From the NCBI GenBank assembly GCA_020633195.1, contig JACKEC010000024.1, positions 1 through 64,000 on the forward strand: a stretch of 64,000 bases of DNA, given 5' to 3'. Below, piece by piece: positions 17,039-26,320 of the stretch (its first letter is position 1; each line of letters opens with the position of its first letter). Position numbers and translations under genes: made by a program. The DNA comes from Sandaracinaceae bacterium. Lineage in GTDB: Bacteria > Myxococcota_A > Polyangia > Polyangiales > Sandaracinaceae. The notes under the pieces are model-generated. The model did no database searches and was not told the origin of the DNA. It saw nothing but the letters and a program-made list of their open reading frames with translations.

Positions 17039-18955
17039 TCAGTTGGCGTTGAACGAGTAGCTCGCGCCCATGCGCGGCGCGGGGAACGACGGGAAGCGGA
17101 TGCCGCGCACGCGGCCCGCCACGCAGCTCTGGAAGGCGGGGGTCCCGTTGCGCACGCTCGCGCCGAGGACCTGGCCGCTGCCCGCGATGGCGATGTCGAT
17201 GCGGACCTGGCCGCCGCCCGACCCCTGCGAGAGGCAGGGCACGAGGCGGTTGATGTTCGCGTTCATCGTGCCCGCCACCTGACCGGCGCTGAGGCGGGCC
17301 ATGCTGCCGGTGCCGTTCGCGTTCCCGAGATCCACGACGCGGTTCATCGCGTCCTCGTAGCTGCCGCCGCGAACGCCCCCGCTCGCCCGGCGACGACGCC
17401 CGCCGCCGCTGTTCGCGGGCGGGTCGGGCAACAGGCCGGCCGTGCCCGTGATCTCCACCTCGCCAGCCGCCTGCAGGTCGCCGAGGGCCACGTCGGCGCG
17501 CTCGTTCTGCTGCACGTCGGGGCGCGTGATCAGGAAGATGGCGACGCCGACCCCGACCGCCGCCGCGACGGCGCCGAGGATGAGCGCCTTGGTGGCCATC
17601 GACGCCTTCTCGACCTTGTTCGAGCGCTCGAGCGCGACGGCGTGATCGGCGGCCTTCTTCTTGAGCTTCCACTGCTCGCAGAACTCGGAGAACTCCGGGG
17701 CCTCGCCGACCTTGCGGCGCTCGCCCGTGTCCATGTTGAGCAGGCCGTGCTCGGCGAGGACCTCGCCCTTGAGGATCAGGTTCACGAGCTCGCGACCCGA
17801 GAAGGGCCCGTGGTCGAGGCTGTCCTTGACGACCATCCACCGCGGCGCGTCGTTCTCCGTGATCTTCGACAGCAGCGACGAGAGATCGACCTCGGCGCTC
17901 ATCGCGGGCACGACCGCGGCCACCGGGATCCGGAAGCTCTCGTCGAGCGCGACCCGCTGGCCGACCTGCGGCGAGCCCGGGACGCCGGGCGGCCGGGGCG
18001 CGGCGACCTTCACCGGCGCGCTCGGAGCCGGGGGCGGCGCCGACCCGATGTCGACGTCGACGTCGATCTCGACGCCGAAGTCCTCCTCGTCGTGGGAGGC
18101 GGTGACCTCGTTGGCGGTCGCGAGGCTGACGAGCGCCTCCTTGAGCTCCTCGGCGGTCTCGAACCGCGCGGCGGGGTCGGCGGCGAGGCAGCGCATGAGC
18201 ACCGCGTCGACCTCGGGGGTCGCCTCGGGGTGGGCCTCGGACGGCGCCACGAAGTCGTCGAGGGGGCTGCGCCCGGTGAGCATCCCGTAGAGGAGCCCGC
18301 CGACGCCGAAGACGTCGCTGCGCGGATCCGGCGGGTGCCCGGCCTTGACCTCGGGCGCCAGGAACGCCTGCTCGCTGGCGCCGAGCGCGGCGGGGCCGGC
18401 GGTCTGGACGATGGCCAGGTCGACCCCGAGGCTGCCGACCTTCACGCGGCCGGACTTCGTCACGAACACCACCGTCGGGCGCAGGGCGCCGTGGCAGGAG
18501 CCCTTGGCGCGGACCGCCTCGAGCGCGCGGCAGACGTGGGCGACGACGTTGTACGCGCCCCGCAGCGACATGGGCGCCTCGCCCCCGCGCTTGGACTCCA
18601 CCACCTCGGCGAGCGTCTGGCCGTCGACCCACTCGTTGGCGACGTAGCGGGAGCCGCTCGCCTTGTCCGTCCCCATCCCGTAGGTGGCGACGACGTTGCG
18701 GTGCTGGATCCCGGCGGCGACCTTGACGCGCTGGCGGAGCACCTCGATCGCGTCCTCGGTGGCGATGAGGCCGGGCGCGAGGACCCGGACGGCGATCGGT
18801 CGCTGGGTCTTCTGGTCCTTGGCCGCGAGCAGCGCGCCGAGGGCGTCCTCGCCGACGGCGCGCTCGATCACGAAGCGGCCCCCCACGACCGTTCCCGAGG
18901 CGAGACCCGACGTTGGATTGCCCGTCGGTCGAGCCGGCACAGAGTTGGGCTGCAT
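17039..18955 (-). CDS. Membrane pseudokinase with GYF-like domain and AgmX/TonB-like C-terminus
   Basis: 638 residues in four parts. (1) A kinase fold, about 25-290, with every catalytic motif lost: the VAIK lysine is Arg (IAVRVLAP), HRD reads CHGALRP and DFG reads GSLG. The APE region (FLAPEVKAG) and SDVFGVGGLLYGM survive. (2) A GYF_2-like domain about 365-430 (WMVVKDSLDHGPFSGRELV). (3) One membrane span about 452-472. (4) A periplasmic C-terminal domain about 530-638 with the Cys pair LVPCLSQG and AFQSCVAGRVRGIRFP, as in AgmX/TonB-related proteins. It probably links a cytoplasmic peptide-binding scaffold to the envelope. A 50-base gap separates it from sctJ. Confidence 0.82.
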   Translation of the reverse strand: MQPNSVPARPTGNPTSGLASGTVVGGRFVIERAVGEDALGALLAAKDQKTQRPIAVRVLAPGLIATEDAIEVLRQRVKVAAGIQHRNVVATYGMGTDKASGSRYVANEWVDGQTLAEVVESKRGGEAPMSLRGAYNVVAHVCRALEAVRAKGSCHGALRPTVVFVTKSGRVKVGSLGVDLAIVQTAGPAALGASEQAFLAPEVKAGHPPDPRSDVFGVGGLLYGMLTGRSPLDDFVAPSEAHPEATPEVDAVLMRCLAADPAARFETAEELKEALVSLATANEVTASHDEEDFGVEIDVDVDIGSAPPPAPSAPVKVAAPRPPGVPGSPQVGQRVALDESFRIPVAAVVPAMSAEVDLSSLLSKITENDAPRWMVVKDSLDHGPFSGRELVNLILKGEVLAEHGLLNMDTGERRKVGEAPEFSEFCEQWKLKKKAADHAVALERSNKVEKASMATKALILGAVAAAVGVGVAIFLITRPDVQQNERADVALGDLQAAGEVEITGTAGLLPDPPANSGGGRRRRASGGVRGGSYEDAMNRVVDLGNANGTGSMARLSAGQVAGTMNANINRLVPCLSQGSGGGQVRIDIAIAGSGQVLGASVRNGTPAFQSCVAGRVRGIRFPSFPAPRMGASYSFNAN

Positions 18956-19047
18956 ACGAGATCCCCGAAGCTACCGGACCCGGGGGAGGGACTCAACCGT
19001 GACGGATGTCACGCGCGGGCGCGGGGGAAGCCCCCACACGGCCGTGG

Positions 19048-19803
19048 TCACTCCACGATGGCGGGCAGGGTCGACGACGGCGCGACCGACCCCTCGGGTC
19101 GACCCGTCGCGCCGACCGCCGGCAGCACGGTGCCGGGGGCCTGCGCGCCCGACGGGAGCGGGCCGGCCGTGGGCTGGGCGTTGCCCCACGTGGTCTCCCA
19201 GCCGCCGGCCGTAGCGGGCGAGCCCGGCGTGCTGGTCACCGTGTAGGTGATGTCGGCGGTGATCGTGCGGGGCGCGCCCTCGATCGGGCCGACCAGCTGG
19301 AGTCTCTCGGCGCGCGTGGTCATGCACGCGGTGTCCTGCGAGGACAGCCCGTTCCCGGAGACCGTCGCGGAGGTCACGCGGCCGCTCGGGGTCGCGCGGA
19401 CGCTCACGTGGACGGTCACCGAGCCCTGGAGCGACGCGCGGGTCTCGGCGGAGATGCAGTCGGTCGGCGTCCCGAAGGCCGTCCGGAGCGCGTTCGAGTA
19501 GTCCTGCGCGGGGGCCGCCCCGGTGGGCTCCTGGCCCGCGGCGCCGCCGCCCGCGCCGCCCGCTGGCGGCAGCGCGGGGCGCGGGTGCGGGTTGGGGCTC
19601 GGCGGCGGGGCGTGCCGCGCCTCGGGGTCCCGCGCGCCCACGGCCGGCAGCCCCGGCGGCGGGACGGCGCCGTGTACGTCGGTCGGCTGGCCCGCCCCGC
19701 GCTCGGTGGCGACGGGGTTCATCGAGGGACCACCGCTGTCGCAGCCCGCGCCGACGGCGCAGGCCAGGAGGAGCCCGGCACCCAGGTGCCGGAGCGAGCT
19801 CAC
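19048..19803 (-). CDS. Proline-rich lipoprotein with TonB-like conserved domain
   Basis: 251 residues. The GTG start (overlapping the helicase stop as GTGA) gives LGAGLLLACAVGAGC, a lipoprotein signal. A Pro/Gly/Ala linker (about 30-95) is followed by a folded domain with TDCISAETRASLQGSVTVHVSV, VTSATVSGNGLSSQDTACM and ADITYTV. The paired Cys and the G-x-V-x-x-A-x-V pattern resemble the C-terminal domain of the neighbouring pseudokinase and AgmX-type proteins. The tail is low-complexity. Being coupled to an RNA helicase gene is odd for an envelope protein; co-transcription may be incidental. Confidence 0.7.
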   Translation of the reverse strand: MSSLRHLGAGLLLACAVGAGCDSGGPSMNPVATERGAGQPTDVHGAVPPPGLPAVGARDPEARHAPPPSPNPHPRPALPPAGGAGGGAAGQEPTGAAPAQDYSNALRTAFGTPTDCISAETRASLQGSVTVHVSVRATPSGRVTSATVSGNGLSSQDTACMTTRAERLQLVGPIEGAPRTITADITYTVTSTPGSPATAGGWETTWGNAQPTAGPLPSGAQAPGTVLPAVGATGRPEGSVAPSSTLPAIVE

Positions 19804-21677
19804 CGCTGAGCCCGAGCGAGCTCGACGACGAGCTCCTTGTCGTGGGACTCCTTGCCTGCGAGCTGCTCCACGATCTCGGCGACGCGCTCGCGCGGGACAC
19901 CGACGAAGCTGTGCCGATCGCGGATGCGGATGCGCCCGACGTCGCCCTTGTCGATGTCGCACTCGGTCGCGAGCAGCCGGATGATCTGACCGGGGCGCAC
20001 GCCGTCGCGGCGGCCGAGGTTCACGTAGAGGTAGACGTCGTCGTCGCCCTCGTGCTCGTCGCCTCCGTCGTCGAGGTCGAGGTCGAGCTCGCGATCGTCC
20101 TCGGACGGCAGGTCGTCGTCCTCGAAGTCGTCGTCCTCGCCCTCGTCGTCGTACTCGTCGTCGTCGCGGGCGGCGATCACGGGCGCGGGCTTCGGCTCGG
20201 GCTCGCGCTTGGGCTCGGGCTTCGGCTCGGGCCTCGGCGCGGGCTTGGCCTCCGCGAGGGGCTTGGGAGCGGGCTTCGCCTCGGGCTCCGGCTCCGGATC
20301 CGGCAGCGGCTCGGGCCGGCGCTCGCGGCGCGCGGCCGCGGCGCCCTCGTCCACCTCGGTCTGCGTGCCGAAGAACGACGCGAGCAGCCCGCCGAGGAGA
20401 CGCTCGGCCTCGGGGTGCGTGAGGAGGCGGCGCGCGACGGCCCTGTCGAGGACGTTGGGCTCGGTCGGGAACGCCTCCGAGAGCAGCTCGATCCTGTCGG
20501 TCTCGAGGCGCGTCTGGAGCTCGCCCTCGGTCGGCAGGGTCCGCTCGATCGGGAAGATCTTGTAGGTGAGCCGGAGGTAGTAGAGCGACCCGAGCGCCTG
20601 CGCCGAGACGAGCGAGATCGCGGTGCCCGTGCGCCCCGCGCGGCCGGTGCGGCCGGTGCGGTGGATGTACGACTCGATGTTGTCGGGGAACTCGAAGTTG
20701 ATCACGTGCGTGACGTGCGAGATGTCGATGCCGCGGGCCGCGACGTCGGTCGCGACGAGGTAGCGGAGCTCGCCCTTGCGGGTCATCGCGAGGACGCGCT
20801 CGCGCTCCGACTGCGGCAGATCACCGTTGAGCCACTCTGCGTTGAACCCGGCGGCCTTGAGCTCCGACGCGAGCTGCTGCGTGGCCGCGCGCGTGTTGCA
20901 GAAGATGATCGCGCTCTCGGGATCCTCGTTCTCGAGGATGCGGATGAGCTGACGGCCCCGACCGGCCCCCGTGACCAGGTAGTACTGGTGCGTGACCGTC
21001 TTGGCGCCGACGGCGTCCGACGAGAGGCTGATGCGCTGCGGCTCGCGCATCATCCGCTTGCTCATGCGCTCGACCGCGTCGTCGATGGTGGCCGAGAAGA
21101 GCATCGTCTGACGCTTCGCGGGGAGCAGGGCGACGATCGCGTGCAGCTCCTTCGCGAAGCCCATCGAGAGCATCTCGTCGGCCTCGTCGAGGACGAGCAC
21201 CTTGAGCTTGTCCCCGTCGAGGGTGCCGCGCTTCAGGTGGTCGAGGACCCGACCCGGCGTGCCGCTGACGATCTGCGCGCCGGCCTCGAGCTCGCGCACC
21301 TGACGATCCATCGGCGCGCCGCCGTAGACGGCCGCGGTGCGGATGCCCGTGTGGATCCCGAGCCGCCCGATCTCGCGGGACGACTGCAGCGCCAGCTCGC
21401 GGGTCGGCGCGAGGATCAGCGCCTGCGGCCCGCCCTTCGGATCGATGAGGCCGTCGACGAGGGGCAGCCCGAACGCGGCCGTCTTGCCGGTGCCGGTCCG
21501 CGCCTGGACGATCAGATCCTCACCCGCGCGCGCCGGCGCGAAGGCCGCGAGCTGGACGGGGGTCGGATCGACGAAGCCCATCTCGTCGATGGCGCGCTGG
21601 ACGGGCTGGGAGAGGCCCAAGGAGTCGAAGCCGGGCGTCTCGAGGTCGCCCGCCGGGGATGTCGTGGTGTCGTTCAT
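19800..21677 (-). CDS. deaD: DEAD-box ATP-dependent RNA helicase with DbpA-type RNA-binding domain
   Basis: 625 residues. The Q-motif region FDSLGLSQPVQRAIDEMGF..PTPVQ leads into ARTGTGKT (motif I), PTRELALQ, GTPGRVLDHL, VLDEADEM (II), FSATID (III), ATDVAARGID and HRTGRTGRAG (VI). About 120 residues of Pro/Glu/Lys repeats and a strongly acidic Asp/Glu stretch follow, then a DbpA RNA-binding domain (VYLYVNLGRRDGVRPGQII, about 548-620). This is the DeaD/CsdA layout used in ribosome assembly and cold adaptation. The ATG start overlaps the upstream stop (ATGA). Confidence 0.93.
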   Translation of the reverse strand: MNDTTTSPAGDLETPGFDSLGLSQPVQRAIDEMGFVDPTPVQLAAFAPARAGEDLIVQARTGTGKTAAFGLPLVDGLIDPKGGPQALILAPTRELALQSSREIGRLGIHTGIRTAAVYGGAPMDRQVRELEAGAQIVSGTPGRVLDHLKRGTLDGDKLKVLVLDEADEMLSMGFAKELHAIVALLPAKRQTMLFSATIDDAVERMSKRMMREPQRISLSSDAVGAKTVTHQYYLVTGAGRGRQLIRILENEDPESAIIFCNTRAATQQLASELKAAGFNAEWLNGDLPQSERERVLAMTRKGELRYLVATDVAARGIDISHVTHVINFEFPDNIESYIHRTGRTGRAGRTGTAISLVSAQALGSLYYLRLTYKIFPIERTLPTEGELQTRLETDRIELLSEAFPTEPNVLDRAVARRLLTHPEAERLLGGLLASFFGTQTEVDEGAAAARRERRPEPLPDPEPEPEAKPAPKPLAEAKPAPRPEPKPEPKREPEPKPAPVIAARDDDEYDDEGEDDDFEDDDLPSEDDRELDLDLDDGGDEHEGDDDVYLYVNLGRRDGVRPGQIIRLLATECDIDKGDVGRIRIRDRHSFVGVPRERVAEIVEQLAGKESHDKELVVELARAQR

Positions 21678-22114
21678 GTCGATCTGGTGTGTAGGGCACG
21701 CACGAGCTCGCCGTCTTCGCGGTCGAATCGCTCGAGGGTGCCTTGGATGCGGTAGCGGAGGCGGCCGAGCAGCGTCCACCGGTCGAGATCGCCAGCGGAG
21801 CAGCGGGGCTCGAGCGCGTGATAGCGCCCGTCCCAGCCGCGCAGCCAGCTACGAAGATCCGCCGGGTCGGCCTCTCCGCCCGTGGTGATCCGCGTGCTCG
21901 CGTGCGTCATGAGCTCGTCTCGGAGCTCGTCGACGCCCTCGGAGCACGTGAGATCTGCGGGGAGATCAGCCGTCTCGGGGGAAAACAGTTGGGGGATCAC
22001 GGAGTAGAACCCGACGCCGATGAGATAGAGGATCCCGCCCGCCACGACCGTGGTCGCGATGAAACGCCCGGTGCGTCGACCGGGCGGGGGCGTCTCAGGC
22101 TCGTGTTCCGCCAC
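21674..22114 (-). CDS. Small single-span membrane protein of unknown function
   Basis: 146 residues with one membrane span (about 18-40, FIATTVVAGGILYLIGVGFYS). The mainly helical extracytoplasmic part has two cysteines (LTCSEGVDELRDELM, EPRCSAGDLDRWTLLGRLRYR). I recognise no family. Its stop overlaps the helicase ATG (ATGA), so it is the first gene of that operon and its translation probably feeds the helicase. It is divergent from the polytopic membrane protein across 178 bases in which I see no convincing promoter. Confidence 0.75.
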   Translation of the reverse strand: MAEHEPETPPPGRRTGRFIATTVVAGGILYLIGVGFYSVIPQLFSPETADLPADLTCSEGVDELRDELMTHASTRITTGGEADPADLRSWLRGWDGRYHALEPRCSAGDLDRWTLLGRLRYRIQGTLERFDREDGELVRALHTRST

Positions 22115-22292
22115 GTGGCGCCTGGGGCAAGAGGTTCACCCGGGCCCTCGTGGGCCGAGCGCACAGGTTCTACCGAGCCGCGGCGGGGGGGTCAAGCAGG
22201 CCCTGCCTCCCTGTCGAACGATTCGAGATCACGGCGAAACCGCGAACGTGCCCCCGTCGGCCAGATCGACTACACCGGGGCCCGGCCCTCTC

Positions 22293-23993
22293 GTGACCGC
22301 CCTCCCGTCGCGCCGCCGCACGTTCGCCGCGCTCGCGCTCTGCGCCGTGGCGTACCTGTACGTCTTTCCGTATCAACCCCGAATCAACAACCCGAACGAG
22401 AACGTGCGGCTCTACATGACCGCGGCGCTCGCGGAGCAGGGCACGTACGTCATCGACGACTACCGCGCGCGCTGGGGTTGGGTGAACGACTGCGCGGTCC
22501 GCGACGGCCACGCCTACAGCGTGAAGGCGCCCGCCTCGAGCTTCCTGGGGGTGGTCCCGTACTGGCTCTACCTCCGCTGGATCGACGCGTCCGGCGCCAC
22601 CTTCGACAGGACCGTGGCGCTCTGGCTCTGTCGGGTCTTCGCCTCGATCCTGCCGTGGCTGCTGTTCCTGTTCGCGTTCCACCGGTGGCTGGGGCGCCAC
22701 ACCTCGAGCCCGCTCGTGCGCGACGCGGTGTTCATCAGCCTGGCGCTGGGGTCGTGCCTGTACGGCTACGGGCTCCTGTTCATGAGCCACACGCTCAGCG
22801 CGGCCGCGGCGTTCGGCGCCTTCATGCTGCTCCACGACGCGAAGCACGCGGGCCGGCTGCGGGTCGCGCGCTCGTTCTTCGCGGGGCTGCTGACGGCCGC
22901 GGTCACGCTCTTCGAGTACCCAGGCTTCGTCGCGTCCTTCCTGCTCACGATCTACGCGCTCGTGGCGGTGCGGCCGCTGCTGCGCCTGTTCCCGTTCGCG
23001 CTCGGCGGGATGATCCCGACCGCGGCGATGATGCACTTCCAGTGGCGCTGCTTCGGCAGCCCGTTCTCGCCGGGCCACCTCTACGTCGAGGACGACTTCT
23101 TCCGCGGCCGTCACGAGGAGGGCTTCTTCGGGGCGGTCGGCGTCCAGCCCGAGGCCCTCTACGGGCTGCTCGTCCACCCCGGCGCGGGCCTGCTCCCGCT
23201 GACGCCGATCCTCCTCGCCGCGGTGGTCGGCCTGTACTTGCTGGTGCGCCGGGAGCGCACCCGCATGGACGGCGTCACGGTCCTGGGCCTCTTCCTGCTG
23301 ACGCTCCTCGGCATCGCGGTGATGAACAACTGGCGCGGCGGCTGGACGATCGGGCCGCGCTACCTCGCGCTGGTCTACCCGTTCCTCGGCTGGGCCGCGC
23401 TCGTGGGGCTCGAGCCCGCGTGGCGTCGCTGGCCTCGGGCGACGGCGGCGTTCGCCGTCGGCGCGACCGCGGTGGGCCTGTTGCTGAGCGGCGTTCCGTC
23501 CGCGTACTACCCGCACTACCCGATCCCCGTCGATCGACCGGTGACCCAGATCGTCGCGGTGCTGATGGCGCACGGGTACGCGCCGTACACCGCCGCGAAC
23601 CTCCTCGGCGTCTACGCGGGCTGGTCGATGATCCCGCTCGCGCTCCTCGGGCTCGCCACGCTCGTGTGGATCATCGAGGCGACGCCCGAGCGGTCGGTCC
23701 GGATCACCGCCGCGATCGGGGGGCTGCTCGTCGCGATCGGGCTCGCCTATCCGCTCACCATCGACCCGCGGCCGGGGCACGCGGAGATCCTCGAAGCGCA
23801 GGCGTTCATCACGCGGATGTGGACCCCCGAGGGGCACGACGACGCGGCGCGGCTCGCGGCGTCGCTCGCGGAGACGCCCGAGCCGGAGGGCTTCGAGCGC
23901 CTCGCGGAGCTGCTCGACGCCGAGGGCCGCGCGAACGAGGCGCGCGCGGCCCGAGCCCACGCGGCGCGGCTCGCCCCTCGCGACGAGCCCTGA
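22293..23993 (+). CDS. Polytopic membrane protein, GT-C-like architecture
   Basis: 566 residues with about ten membrane helices from residue 10 to 500 and a soluble helical, TPR-like C-terminal end (about 515-566: ARLAASLAETPEPEGFERLAE). The first loop contains NPNENVRLYMTAALAEQGTYVIDD, resembling the acidic first periplasmic loop of GT-C glycosyltransferases, but a clear catalytic pair is not proven. The GTG start at 22293 was chosen because the upstream frame lacks coding character. It lies 20 bases before the HerA-like gene. A lipid-linked sugar transferase is possible; confidence in function is low. Confidence 0.7.
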   Translation: MTALPSRRRTFAALALCAVAYLYVFPYQPRINNPNENVRLYMTAALAEQGTYVIDDYRARWGWVNDCAVRDGHAYSVKAPASSFLGVVPYWLYLRWIDASGATFDRTVALWLCRVFASILPWLLFLFAFHRWLGRHTSSPLVRDAVFISLALGSCLYGYGLLFMSHTLSAAAAFGAFMLLHDAKHAGRLRVARSFFAGLLTAAVTLFEYPGFVASFLLTIYALVAVRPLLRLFPFALGGMIPTAAMMHFQWRCFGSPFSPGHLYVEDDFFRGRHEEGFFGAVGVQPEALYGLLVHPGAGLLPLTPILLAAVVGLYLLVRRERTRMDGVTVLGLFLLTLLGIAVMNNWRGGWTIGPRYLALVYPFLGWAALVGLEPAWRRWPRATAAFAVGATAVGLLLSGVPSAYYPHYPIPVDRPVTQIVAVLMAHGYAPYTAANLLGVYAGWSMIPLALLGLATLVWIIEATPERSVRITAAIGGLLVAIGLAYPLTIDPRPGHAEILEAQAFITRMWTPEGHDDAARLAASLAETPEPEGFERLAELLDAEGRANEARAARAHAARLAPRDEP

Positions 23994-24013
23994 AGGCGGT
24001 ATCGTCCGACGCG

Positions 24014-26320
24014 ATGTCGGAGCTGTGGCTCGGATCGGACGCGTCGGGGGAGCGGGTCGCGCTGCCCGCGACGGCGCTGTTGCGGCACGTGATGGCGCTC
24101 GGATCGAGCGGCTCGGGCAAGACGGTCTTCTGCAAGGTCCTCGTCGAGGCGGCGGCCCACGAGGGGATCCCCGCGATCTGCGTCGATCCGCAAGGCGACT
24201 TGTGCAGCTTCGCGGCGGGCACGCTCGACGACGACGAGCTGCGCGAGCGCGGCGTAGACCCCGCGCTCGCCGCCGCGCTGCGCGAGCGGCTCGAGGTCGT
24301 GATCTTCACGCCGGGCGCGCCGCGCGGGGTGCCGCTCTCCGCGGATCCGATCGATCCCGGGCTCTCGGCGCTCGACGGCGAGGCGCGGGTCGGCGCGATC
24401 ACGCGCGCCGCGTCGGTGGTGGTGGGCCTGCTCGGCTTCGACCTCGAGTCGGACGACGGCGCGGGGCTCGCCGCGGTCGTCGACAGGGCGCTCCACGGCA
24501 TCGAGCGCCCCACGCTCGCGGCGCTCGCCGATCACCTCGCGGCGGCCGGGGAGGGCGGCTTCGCGGCCTACGCGCGCTACCTCGACCCGAAGAAGATCCG
24601 CGTCGCGTGTCAGCGCCTCGCGCGCCTCGACGTGGGCGCGCGGCGCCTCCTGTTCCACGACGGCGTGCCCGTCGACGTCGACGTCCTGCTCGGCCGCGAC
24701 CCGAGGGCGCCCGTCGCTGCGGGGAAGACCCGCGTCGCGGTCGTCTACCTCAACACCCTGCACTCGCAGGAGGACAAGGACTTCTTCGTCGCGGCGCTCG
24801 CCGATCGCCTCTACTCGTGGATGCTCGCGCACCCGAGCCCGGCGCCGCAGGCCCTGTTCTACATCGACGAGGTGGCGCCGTTCATCCCGCCCGTGCGCAA
24901 GCCGGCCTGTAAAGACGGCTTGTCGTTGTTGTTCAAGCAGGCGCGCAAGTACGGCCTCGGGTGCGTGATGGCGACGCAGAACCCGGGCGACGTCGACTAC
25001 CGCGCGATGGCCCAGTTCGGGACCTGGGCGCTCGGGCGCCTGACGACCCGCCAGGACCTCAAGAAGGTCGAGCCGACCCTCAAGAGCCTCGCCCCCGTGC
25101 AGGCCGACGCCATCGCCGGCCGCCTCCCGTCGCTCGCGCCGGGCGAGCTCGTGCTGATCTGCCCCGACGCGTTCCCCGCCCCCGTCGAGCTGCGCACGCG
25201 GTGGCTCGTGACGAGGCACCAGACATGGACCGAAGACCGGATCGAGGCGGAGACGGACCCGCTCCGAGACCGCTTCGACCCCCTCCGAAGCGACACCCCG
25301 CCCGCTCCGGCAAACCCAACCCCCCCGCCCGCTCCGGCGAAGCCGGAGCACGCTCCCCCTCTCCCTCTCTCCTCTCCTCCCACCCCGAATCTCGACCACG
25401 AAGAGGACGACGAGACGGACCCGGACGACGACGACCCCGCCCCCCCCGCTCCCGGTCTCCCCGCTCCCGGTCTCCCCGCTCCCGATCCCTCGACTCCCAG
25501 TCTCCCCATCGAGGGGCAGGTCCGTGCCGCCCTGCTCGACCTGCCGAGCGCCACGGTCCGCGAGCTGGCCGATCACACCGGCCGCTCCGCGAGCGCGATC
25601 CGGCGCGCGCTCGGCCGCCTCCTCGCGGCGGACGCGATCCGGGAGCTCCCGTCGGGGCGCGCGCAGCGCTACTGGTCGCCCGACTCGGGGGGCCGCCCCG
25701 ATCTCGGGATGCCGCCGACGTTGTCCGTGTTCGTCGCGAACCTCGACGCCGCCGACGCGGCGCGGATCGCCAAGCAGCACGCGCGGGCGAAGGTGCTGGG
25801 GGTCCTCGGCGAGGAGGACCGTTTCGAGCGGGTCGAGGCGCAGCATCGCTTGCTCTACGCGCTCGCGTTCGAGGAGCGCGTGGAGCGGCCGCTCCTGTCT
25901 CGGCTCTTCGGGGACGCGCACGACCACCGGGTCGGCCGGGTCTACGTCCACCCGCACAACCTCGGCGTGGTGGTGTTCGACAACGAGCGCGGGCTCCGCT
26001 TCGAGGATCGACCGTCCTCGCCCGCGAGCGAGATCCGCGATCTCGACGGCGTCGCCGAGCGGGTCGAGCGGCGCCCGGTGGAGCTGGCGTTCGAGGAGGC
26101 CGACTGGACGGGGCGGGCGTCCGAGGAGGCCGTGCGCGCGAGCTTCCGCGAGCGCTTCCAGGCCATCCCGGGCGCGATCGAGCCCGTGTTCGTGCCGCTC
26201 TGGACCCTCTACTTCGTCACCGAGGCGGGGGCGCGGCGCAAAGCGCAGATCGACGCGCTCGTCGGCCGGCCCGTGCGGTGGCTACCGCCCGATCAGGGGA
26301 GCACGAAGAAGCGCCCGTAG
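24014..26320 (+). CDS. HerA-like/DUF87 ATPase with winged-helix and extra C-terminal domain
   Basis: 768 residues. The N-terminal ATPase has GSSGSGKT (Walker A, about 35-42), ICVDPQGDLCSF, YIDEVAPFIPP (Walker B, about 283) and VMATQNPGDVDYRAM. This is the HerA/VirB4-like pumping-ATPase core. A proline/acidic linker (about 430-495, with GLPAPGLPAP repeats) leads to a winged helix (about 500-555, VRELADHTGRSASAIRRALGRL) and an unrecognised 200-residue C-terminal domain. HerA partners such as NurA or Sir2 are absent nearby. It overlaps the convergent lipoprotein gene by 28 bases. Confidence 0.85.
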   Translation: MSELWLGSDASGERVALPATALLRHVMALGSSGSGKTVFCKVLVEAAAHEGIPAICVDPQGDLCSFAAGTLDDDELRERGVDPALAAALRERLEVVIFTPGAPRGVPLSADPIDPGLSALDGEARVGAITRAASVVVGLLGFDLESDDGAGLAAVVDRALHGIERPTLAALADHLAAAGEGGFAAYARYLDPKKIRVACQRLARLDVGARRLLFHDGVPVDVDVLLGRDPRAPVAAGKTRVAVVYLNTLHSQEDKDFFVAALADRLYSWMLAHPSPAPQALFYIDEVAPFIPPVRKPACKDGLSLLFKQARKYGLGCVMATQNPGDVDYRAMAQFGTWALGRLTTRQDLKKVEPTLKSLAPVQADAIAGRLPSLAPGELVLICPDAFPAPVELRTRWLVTRHQTWTEDRIEAETDPLRDRFDPLRSDTPPAPANPTPPPAPAKPEHAPPLPLSSPPTPNLDHEEDDETDPDDDDPAPPAPGLPAPGLPAPDPSTPSLPIEGQVRAALLDLPSATVRELADHTGRSASAIRRALGRLLAADAIRELPSGRAQRYWSPDSGGRPDLGMPPTLSVFVANLDAADAARIAKQHARAKVLGVLGEEDRFERVEAQHRLLYALAFEERVERPLLSRLFGDAHDHRVGRVYVHPHNLGVVVFDNERGLRFEDRPSSPASEIRDLDGVAERVERRPVELAFEEADWTGRASEEAVRASFRERFQAIPGAIEPVFVPLWTLYFVTEAGARRKAQIDALVGRPVRWLPPDQGSTKKRP

